From: Brachyspira hampsonii 30446
GTDB taxonomy: Bacteria; Spirochaetota; Brachyspiria; Brachyspirales; Brachyspiraceae
Direction: 5' to 3'
Length of the DNA: 64,000 nucleotides
Assembly (NCBI RefSeq): GCF_000316195.1
Contig: NZ_JH994110.1
Span: 760,537-824,536, forward strand
Both the position numbers and the translations under genes were made by a program. This document shows, in pieces, positions 58,612 through 64,000 of the stretch. The notes below the pieces were generated by a model, which saw only the letters and a list, made by a program, of their open reading frames with translations, ran no database searches and was not told the DNA's origin. Within the stretch, counting starts at the first letter, position 1. Every line of letters begins with the position of its first letter.

Positions 58612-59373
58612 ATGGCTAGAAAAAAACTTATTGCCGGCAACTGGAAAATGAATAATTCCAATAAAGAAGCTTTAGAGTTAGTTAATAGCTTGAAAGGTTT
58701 AGTTAAAGATGTTAAAGATAGAGATATTATGATAGCTCCTACATTTACTTGTCTAAGCGATGTTCATAATGCTATTAAAGGAACTAATATAAAATTAGGT
58801 GCTCAGAATTTATATTTTGAGGAAAAAGGTGCTTTTACAGGACAGATTTCTGCTGACATGCTTTTAGCTGTAGGATGTGAGTATGTTATCATAGGACACT
58901 CTGAATGCCGTGATATATTCGGTGAAAAAGATGAACTTATAAACAAGAAAGTAAAAAGAGCTTTAGATAAGAATCTTATACCTGTTTTATGTGTAGGAGA
59001 GCATTTAGAAGAAAGAGAAAAAGGAATTACTTCTGATATAGTAAGCAATCAAACTAAAGAAGCTTTCAAAGGTTTAAGTGAGGTAGAAGCTAAAAAAGTT
59101 GTTATAGCTTATGAACCTGTTTGGGCTATTGGTACAGGTAAAACTGCTACTCCTCAGGACGCTGATGATGTTCATAAAACTATTAGAGAAACTTTGAAAT
59201 CTCTTTATAATGATTCTGTTGCTGAAGGTATGATTATACTTTACGGCGGAAGTGTTAATGAAAAAAATGCTGATGATTTGCTTAATATGCCTAATATAGA
59301 TGGTGCTTTAGTAGGCGGTGCTTCTTTGGTTGCTGATAAATTTGCTAGGATAGTTAATTATATAGCTAAGTAA
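58612..59373 (+). CDS. tpiA: Triosephosphate isomerase
   Basis: Protein of 253 residues. The active-site residues are in AGNWKMNN (Asn, Lys), IIGHSECRDIFGE (His) and AYEPVWAIGTG (Glu), with the phosphate-binding GGSVNEKNADD and VGGASL loops. It interconverts dihydroxyacetone phosphate and glyceraldehyde-3-phosphate in glycolysis. AGGAG lies upstream. Probably co-transcribed with the upstream hydrolase; a terminator follows. Confidence 0.98.
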   Translation: MARKKLIAGNWKMNNSNKEALELVNSLKGLVKDVKDRDIMIAPTFTCLSDVHNAIKGTNIKLGAQNLYFEEKGAFTGQISADMLLAVGCEYVIIGHSECRDIFGEKDELINKKVKRALDKNLIPVLCVGEHLEEREKGITSDIVSNQTKEAFKGLSEVEAKKVVIAYEPVWAIGTGKTATPQDADDVHKTIRETLKSLYNDSVAEGMIILYGGSVNEKNADDLLNMPNIDGALVGGASLVADKFARIVNYIAK

Positions 59374-59395
59374 ATTTAATTATTATATTGTATTT

Positions 59396-59431
59396 AAGGG
59401 TAATGCTTTTTTAGTATTACCCTTGTTTTAT
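59396..59431 (+). terminator. Terminator of tpiA
   Basis: AAGGGTAATGCT (59396-59407) pairs with AGTATTACCCTT (59413-59424), with one mismatch, followed by a T-rich tract. Confidence 0.85.
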
Positions 59432-59486
59432 TTTGCAAAAAATATATAATATATCATTATTAAATAATTTAAAAGAGCATAATAAT

Positions 59487-60542
59487 TTGAAGATATTTAA
59501 ATTGTTTTATATATTATTATTTGTTTTCTATTCAAATATTATTTTATTTTCTCAGCAGCCGGAAATTTCGCTTGTGAAGTTTTATATGTGCGATGGAAAA
59601 ATTGGTAATTCTAAAATATCTATGTATTTAAATATAATTGATGGAACTAATGTTTGGGGACAATATTATTATAAAAATATAAATCAATTTATAAATATAG
59701 AAGGACATATTAATGATAATAAGTTATATATTGAAGAGAAAGTCAATAATCGTGTAACGGGATATTTTAATGGAATAGTTTCTAATGATTTATTTTTTTC
59801 AGGGGAATGGACATCTCAAGATGGAGAGAATAAATATGATTTTTCATTTTATATGAATAAATCTTATCCTATAAATACTCTTGATATTATCAATTTAGAT
59901 TTGGAAGTTACTTTAGATGACGGCAGAAAATTTGAATCGAGTAAAGATGCTGTAATAATAAAAAATGAAAAAAATCTTAATAATTTAGATAGAATTTCTT
60001 TAGATGTTGATGGAGTAAAATCTTTAAATACGAATAGAATAGCATTTATACTTAATAATTCTATTATTGATGAATATAATATTTGGAAAAAATCTGAAGA
60101 AAATAATGAGGATTTTCAATTAATAAAAGAAATAAATGTTTCTTATTTAGATGAGAATATAATATCATTTAACATATATAATTATTCTTATACGGGAGGA
60201 ATTCATGGAATATATAATGCGGTGCCTGCTATATATTTAATTTCAACGGGTGAAAGAATAGGTTTAAATTTATCAGAGCTAATAGAAAATAAAAATGATA
60301 GGGAATTAGTTAATTTGATGAGAAGTAAATTGCTAAGGAATTTTACAGAAAAAGATTTTTTTGATTTTTATTCTATTGAACTTAGTGATATTTATGATGT
60401 AACTCCATCTGGTATAAGATTTATATGGCCTTTATATAAGATTGCCGATTATGCTCATGGTATTATAGAAATTGAGTTTACATATTTAGAGCTTAAGCCT
60501 TTTATAAAAAAAGATTCTAAATTTTGGTATTTGTTTAGATAA
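59487..60542 (+). CDS. Exported DUF3298-like protein
   Basis: Protein of 351 residues if started at TTG 59487, which has AAGAG upstream and begins the signal peptide (about 1-22, ending FSQQP). An in-frame TTG at 59433 would add 18 residues before the signal and is less likely. The C-terminal half contains YTGGIHGIYNAVPAIYLISTGERIGLNLSELI, the pattern of the DUF3298/RsiV domain. The N-terminal half has beta repeats around the GYFNGIVSNDLFFSGEW segment. Periplasmic; function unknown. Confidence 0.78.
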   Translation: MKIFKLFYILLFVFYSNIILFSQQPEISLVKFYMCDGKIGNSKISMYLNIIDGTNVWGQYYYKNINQFINIEGHINDNKLYIEEKVNNRVTGYFNGIVSNDLFFSGEWTSQDGENKYDFSFYMNKSYPINTLDIINLDLEVTLDDGRKFESSKDAVIIKNEKNLNNLDRISLDVDGVKSLNTNRIAFILNNSIIDEYNIWKKSEENNEDFQLIKEINVSYLDENIISFNIYNYSYTGGIHGIYNAVPAIYLISTGERIGLNLSELIENKNDRELVNLMRSKLLRNFTEKDFFDFYSIELSDIYDVTPSGIRFIWPLYKIADYAHGIIEIEFTYLELKPFIKKDSKFWYLFR

Positions 60543-60579
60543 ATATTTATTGTTTTATATTCTATAAAGGACATATTTT

Positions 60580-61281
60580 ATGAATGATAATGATATTCAC
60601 CCAATAATGAAAGAGCTTACAAAAGTTACTAAAGAAATGCCTATGCCTGTTGTGACTGAAATAAAAATAATAACAAACAGAGATGCATATAAAATTTTAA
60701 TATCTACAATGCTTTCACTTAGGACAAAAGATCCTACAACTAGAGATGCTTCTATGAGATTATTTGAAAAAGCAGGCAATCCTAAAGACATGCTTAAACT
60801 TACAGAAGAAGAAATAGAAAAACTTATATATCCTGTTGGTTTTTATAAAGTAAAGGCTAAAAATATATTGGAAGTATCTAAAATGATAATAGATGATTAT
60901 AATGGACAGGTGCCTGATGAAATAGATGAACTTTTGAAGCTTAAAGGGGTGGGGAGAAAAGTTGCCAATTTGGTAGTAACTGAAGCATTTGATAAAGACG
61001 GTATATGCGTAGATACTCATGTTCATAGGATATCAAACAGATTCGGATATGTTCATACAAAAACTCCTGAAGAGACAGAGTTTGCTTTAAGAGATAAACT
61101 TCCTAAAGAGTATTGGAGGATTTATAATGACACTTTGGTTGTTTATGGACAGAATTTATGCAAGCCTATTTCTCCATTATGCCAAAAATGCACAGTATCT
61201 CAGTATTGCGATTATTTTAAAAATGAATATAAAGAGCATAAAGAGAAAAATAAAGAAAAAAAATCTAATAAGAAAAAATAA
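60580..61281 (+). CDS. nth: Endonuclease III
   Basis: Protein of 233 residues. The helix-hairpin-helix with the catalytic Lys is [15 protein letters not shown]; the catalytic Asp is in [16 protein letters not shown]. The 4Fe-4S ligands are in [19 protein letters not shown], with the usual C-x6-C-x2-C-x5-C spacing. It removes oxidised pyrimidines from DNA and nicks the abasic site. The lysine-rich tail ([13 protein letters not shown]) is an addition. AAAGGA precedes the ATG. Confidence 0.96.
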   Translation: MNDNDIHPIMKELTKVTKEMPMPVVTEIKIITNRDAYKILISTMLSLRTKDPTTRDASMRLFEKAGNPKDMLKLTEEEIEKLIYPVGFYKVKAKNILEVSKMIIDDYNGQVPDEIDELLKLKGVGRKVANLVVTEAFDKDGICVDTHVHRISNRFGYVHTKTPEETEFALRDKLPKEYWRIYNDTLVVYGQNLCKPISPLCQKCTVSQYCDYFKNEYKEHKEKNKEKKSNKKK

Positions 61282-61286
61282 ATATA

Positions 61287-62216
61287 TTATTGATTGTTTA
61301 TTATCTTTTTCGTATTTATTTTATTCATTTTTTTGAATGAAATATTTGCCTGCGATATTATAACGCCTAATAATATAAAAACTATTCCTATTACAGCAAA
61401 TACAGTTATATTTTCATCTAAAATTATTTTTGAAGCTATTAAAGTTATTATTGGTATAAAGTATATATATGTATTAGTTTTTACAGCACCTAATATTTTT
61501 ATGGAATAAGCCCAAGTTATAAAACATAAAGTGCATGCTATAAAAGATAAAAATAAAAAATTTATTAAGTTTATAGGTTTTAAATAATCATTTATATTTA
61601 CATCAAAACCCATAAATAACATTGCAGGCATCATAAATATTATTCCATACATAAAAGTTTTTTTAGTTATTAAAACAGAATTATATCCCAAATCTGAAAT
61701 TTTTTTCACTAATACAGAATATATTCCCCACATAACAGCAGCTAATACGGCAAACATATCGCCTATGGGATTTATTTTTAATATAAACTTTCCATTGAAT
61801 GCTATTACAAATATACCGATTATAGCAAATATGAATCCTATAAAGAAATTAATTTTTAATTTTTCTTTCAAAAATACTGATGCGAATATTCCTGTAAATA
61901 ATGGTCCTATAGCAACCAAAATACCGACATTTGATGCCAAAGAATAGTTTAATGCTATATTTTCAAATAAATAATAAAGTGTTATTCCGCTTAATCCTGT
62001 AGCTGCAAATAATATTTCTTCTTTTTTGGTGTGTATTTTATTATTTTTGCGGTATATTATTAAGAGTAAAGCAAATCCTAATAAAAACCTGCTGAAAAGT
62101 ATCTCTATAGGAGAGAAATCTCTTAATAATATTTTTGTAGAAATAAAAGTAATACCCCACATTAATACACTGAAAAATGTGCATAAGTATGCTTTAATAT
62201 TTTGATTGATAAACAT
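61287..62216 (-). CDS. EamA/DMT-family transporter
   Basis: Protein of 309 residues with ten membrane segments in two EamA repeats. The first has FLCTFFSVLMWGITFISTKILL-like spacing, FSRFLLGFALLL, and YYLFENIALNYSLASNVGILVAIGP; the second begins NPIGDMFAVLAAVMWGIYSVLVKKI. Members export or exchange metabolites; substrate unknown. Convergent with nth, 5 nt apart, with no terminator in between. Confidence 0.92.
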   Translation of the reverse strand: MFINQNIKAYLCTFFSVLMWGITFISTKILLRDFSPIEILFSRFLLGFALLLIIYRKNNKIHTKKEEILFAATGLSGITLYYLFENIALNYSLASNVGILVAIGPLFTGIFASVFLKEKLKINFFIGFIFAIIGIFVIAFNGKFILKINPIGDMFAVLAAVMWGIYSVLVKKISDLGYNSVLITKKTFMYGIIFMMPAMLFMGFDVNINDYLKPINLINFLFLSFIACTLCFITWAYSIKILGAVKTNTYIYFIPIITLIASKIILDENITVFAVIGIVFILLGVIISQANISFKKMNKINTKKIINNQ

Positions 62217-62230
62217 TATGTTTTTTCCAG

Positions 62231-62377
62231 CTATTTAGAAGAGTCTCTTATAATATTTTTTATATATTCATCATCTTCTATGACTTTTATAGAGTTCTTA
62301 TTATCTGTTTCTTTTTTATCAGAACAAGACAATAATAATAACATCATTAAAATTAATAAACAATATATCTTTTTCAT
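62231..62377 (-). CDS. Small lipoprotein
   Basis: Protein of 48 residues starting at ATG 62377 (another ATG directly before it at 62380). It begins MKKIYCLLILMMLLLLSCSDK, a classic lipoprotein signal with the lipidated Cys at 18, then a short charged tail (about 30 residues). The longer frame to 62521 has no ribosome-binding site. TATAAT lies immediately upstream, so the true transcript start is unclear. Function unknown. Confidence 0.6.
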   Translation of the reverse strand: MKKIYCLLILMMLLLLSCSDKKETDNKNSIKVIEDDEYIKNIIRDSSK

Positions 62378-62554
62378 CATTATTATACTATCCGCAAATA
62401 AATTATTATATAAACAGCATATTATATAAACAGTATAGTCATTAAAAATATAAAAAATAATTACTTTATCAATAAAATAGTTTGACAAAATGTTTAAATA
62501 TAATATTATTGTTATTAACATAATATCGGAATAATTTTAAAGGAACTATTGAAT

Positions 62555-62947
62555 ATGAAAAAAATTTCATTATATTTTATTATTTCAGTATCATTATTAT
62601 TTGTATTTTCATGCTCTAAAAAACCTTATGATAATATCAATTTAAAAAAAGCATTAGATTTGATGACTAAATCAACTAATTTAGTTTTATTGGATGTTAG
62701 AACAGCAGAAGAATATATGGGAGGAAGTGCTCCTAATTCTATTAATATTGATGTTCTCAATACAGATTTCAAAAGTAAAATAGATCTTTTAGATAAAAAT
62801 AAAGAATATATAGTATACTGCAGAAGCGGAAACAGATCTTCTATAGCTTCAAGTATAATGGCTACCAATGGCTTTTTACATGTTTATAATTTGCAAAATG
62901 TAAGTTATGCAGATTTTGTAAATGCCATATTAACAAACCAAAATTAA
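62555..62947 (+). CDS. Rhodanese-like lipoprotein
   Basis: Protein of 130 residues from the ATG at 62555 (AAAGGA 10 nt upstream). A lipoprotein signal (SLLFVFSCSKK) is followed by a single rhodanese domain: LVLLDVRTAEEYMGGSAPNS and the active loop YCRSGNRSS with the catalytic Cys. It would act in the periplasm on sulfur species or thiols, anchored by its lipid. Confidence 0.9.
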   Translation: MKKISLYFIISVSLLFVFSCSKKPYDNINLKKALDLMTKSTNLVLLDVRTAEEYMGGSAPNSINIDVLNTDFKSKIDLLDKNKEYIVYCRSGNRSSIASSIMATNGFLHVYNLQNVSYADFVNAILTNQN

Positions 62948-62973
62948 TTTATAAATAAGCAAGAATAATTATT

Positions 62974-63010
62974 AATAAGCATGGAAATTAAACTCCATGC
63001 TTATTTTTAT
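62974..63010. terminator. Bidirectional terminator
   Basis: AATAAGCATGGA (62974-62985) pairs perfectly with TCCATGCTTATT (62994-63005), then a T-run; it lies between the convergent rhodanese (+) and STAS (-) genes. Confidence 0.85.
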
Positions 63011-63023
63011 TGTATTATGTGCA

Positions 63024-63395
63024 TTATGACGCTTTTATTTCTTTTATAGCTTTTTGTATATCATCGTATATTTTTACTTTTTTATGTGCCTCCAATGATT
63101 TTAAAGACCATTTTGAATATTCATTTAACCCTGTTAATATTAAATTTCCTCCTCTAAATTCCAATACTTTTTGAGCTTCAATCATTAAATATATAGCATT
63201 GGATATTATGTATTTAGTGTTATGTACGAAATGTATAATTATATTTTTTGTGTAATTTTCTAAAAGCCTATTTAGTATACTATAAAGTTCATTGTATATG
63301 CTTAAATTAATATCTTTTTCTATTATTAGTATTATATTTTTATCATTATTTATATAGTATTCTTTTATACTGTTTTTTCTAATATTTTTTTCCAT
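63024..63395 (-). CDS. STAS-domain protein
   Basis: Protein of 123 residues. The pattern ISNAIYLMIEAQKVLEFRGG, then LILTGLNEYSKWSL and VKIYDDIQKAIKEI matches STAS (anti-sigma-antagonist-type) domains, with a Ser (in IISNA) near the usual regulatory serine. It lacks the standard DSSG motif, so phospho-control is uncertain. It follows a 78-residue gene on the same strand, 26 nt apart. Confidence 0.7.
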   Translation of the reverse strand: MEKNIRKNSIKEYYINNDKNIILIIEKDINLSIYNELYSILNRLLENYTKNIIIHFVHNTKYIISNAIYLMIEAQKVLEFRGGNLILTGLNEYSKWSLKSLEAHKKVKIYDDIQKAIKEIKAS

Positions 63396-63421
63396 AAATT
63401 TACTCCTTTTGATAATTGATT

Positions 63422-63658
63422 TTATATTAGATTTCCCCCTTCTCTAAATTTATCAACTTTTTCTTTTAATGTATCATATAGCCTCAGAAAGCTAGGCAGA
63501 GATAAATATACAGCAGTTTCAACATCTACAGTATTTTCTTTTCCAATTTCATTTCCAAGCAGAAGTACTATTTCTTCATCATTTTGTATTATAGCACTTC
63601 TATTACTGTATATGCTTCTTGATTTTTTCATATTATATTTTGTATTATTTATTTTCAT
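63422..63658 (-). CDS. Small conserved protein, unknown function
   Basis: Protein of 78 residues, basic at the N-terminus (MKINNTKYNMKKSRSIYSN) and with a central acidic region (NDEEIVLLLGNEIGKENTVDVE). No family recognised. Upstream gene of a two-gene unit with the STAS protein; AAGGAGG lies upstream of the ATG, giving a strong start. Confidence 0.65.
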   Translation of the reverse strand: MKINNTKYNMKKSRSIYSNRSAIIQNDEEIVLLLGNEIGKENTVDVETAVYLSLPSFLRLYDTLKEKVDKFREGGNLI

Positions 63659-63828
63659 ATTGCCTCCTTTTATGATTTATCTATATCATCATAATGTTTC
63701 TGTTAATCTTATATTTATATATTTAAAATATACTTTATATTTTAAATAAGTCATTAATATGATGTAATATATAGTTCCTATAAATATTAAAAAGTATATA
63801 TATAAAAAAAAAACGAAATTTATACGCA

Positions 63829-63874
63829 TTTTTTATAAAAAACGAGTATGAATTTATTCGTTTTTTATAAAAAA
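63829..63874. repeat. Perfect 17-bp inverted repeat
   Basis: TTTTTTATAAAAAACGA (63829-63845) and TCGTTTTTTATAAAAAA (63858-63874) are exact reverse complements around a 12-nt loop. It lies in the 63659-63978 intergenic stretch, upstream of the gene that starts at 63979. No gene is seen in this stretch. Confidence 0.85.
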
Positions 63875-63978
63875 ATAAAAAAATAAAATACTTGTTTTTT
63901 ATGTATTTTTATTATATCATATAATATTAGTAAAAAAGTAAGTTTAAGTTTAATATTTAAGGAAAGAAAAAATAATTT

Positions 63979-64000
63979 ATGAAAAAAATTGTATTTTTTA
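63979..64000 (+). CDS. 5' end of a gene running off the window
   Basis: ATG at 63979 is preceded by AAGGAAAG. The visible codons read MKKIVFF, consistent with the start of a signal peptide. Nothing more can be said. Confidence 0.5.

Noticed and set aside
62231-62521. 96-residue version of the small lipoprotein
   Set aside because: The extra 48 residues have no ribosome-binding site, and the lipoprotein signal starts at the internal ATG.

Overview
The window looks like a chromosomal segment of an intestinal spirochaete of the genus Brachyspira. The DNA is very AT-rich. It carries a spirochaete periplasmic-flagellum sheath protein gene (flaA), several long methyl-accepting chemotaxis proteins, many small lipoproteins, and a 23S-5S rRNA pair with no 16S gene beside it. 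The species cannot be fixed from this sequence alone.

Layout. 1-6850: the 3' end of an unknown gene split by a small mobile element; a large cyclic-nucleotide-binding-type protein (-); then the 23S and 5S rRNA genes (+), with a strong promoter, a flanking processing stem and a terminator. The 23S gene carries T at the position equivalent to E. coli A2058, the classic macrolide/lincosamide-resistance site. 6850-10800: small membrane proteins, a Bax-inhibitor-1-like protein, a gene-poor stretch with a second element copy, and a DAACS-type symporter. 11000-15900: ispF, a squalene-synthase-like gene, a TPR protein, an exported protein and rsmG. 15900-23200 (-): flippase-like protein, unknown and TPR proteins, tgt, a chemotaxis receptor. 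23300-27850 (+): second chemotaxis receptor, DUF4349 lipoprotein, and two tandem Spy/CpxP-like exported proteins, the first behind a textbook sigma-E-type (ECF) promoter. 27850-35100 (-): PH-like membrane proteins, a small zinc-ribbon protein, a DUF3810 peptidase-like protein, a GAF histidine kinase and a GH13 glycosidase. 35200-46000: an 18-bp tandem repeat, a degenerate receiver/PilZ-like protein, thiD, a lipoprotein, glyS (frame broken at an A AAA AAG heptamer), a response-regulator-LpxC fusion, a sigma-70 factor, hemW, a TrpR-family repressor, an ankyrin protein and dnaN. 46000-53200: a decayed vapBC pair, a DUF368 transporter, a decayed Rpn nuclease gene, ftsA, exported proteins and a third element copy. 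53200-64000: ParA-like ATPase, heptosyltransferase, ClpP-fold protease, flaA, isochorismatase-like hydrolase, tpiA, nth, an EamA transporter, a rhodanese lipoprotein, a STAS protein and the first codons of a further gene.

Most of the window is conserved housekeeping sequence in short operons. The accessory signals are a family of non-coding elements of 205-262 bp with terminal inverted repeats and 3-bp ATT/AAT target duplications (three copies, one of which splits a reading frame that closes again when the element is removed), decayed toxin and nuclease genes, and homopolymer frameshifts. The most distinctive items are the 23S 2058T base, the glyS slippery site, the receiver-LpxC fusion, the sigma-E-like promoter driving a Spy-like gene and the mobile repeat family.
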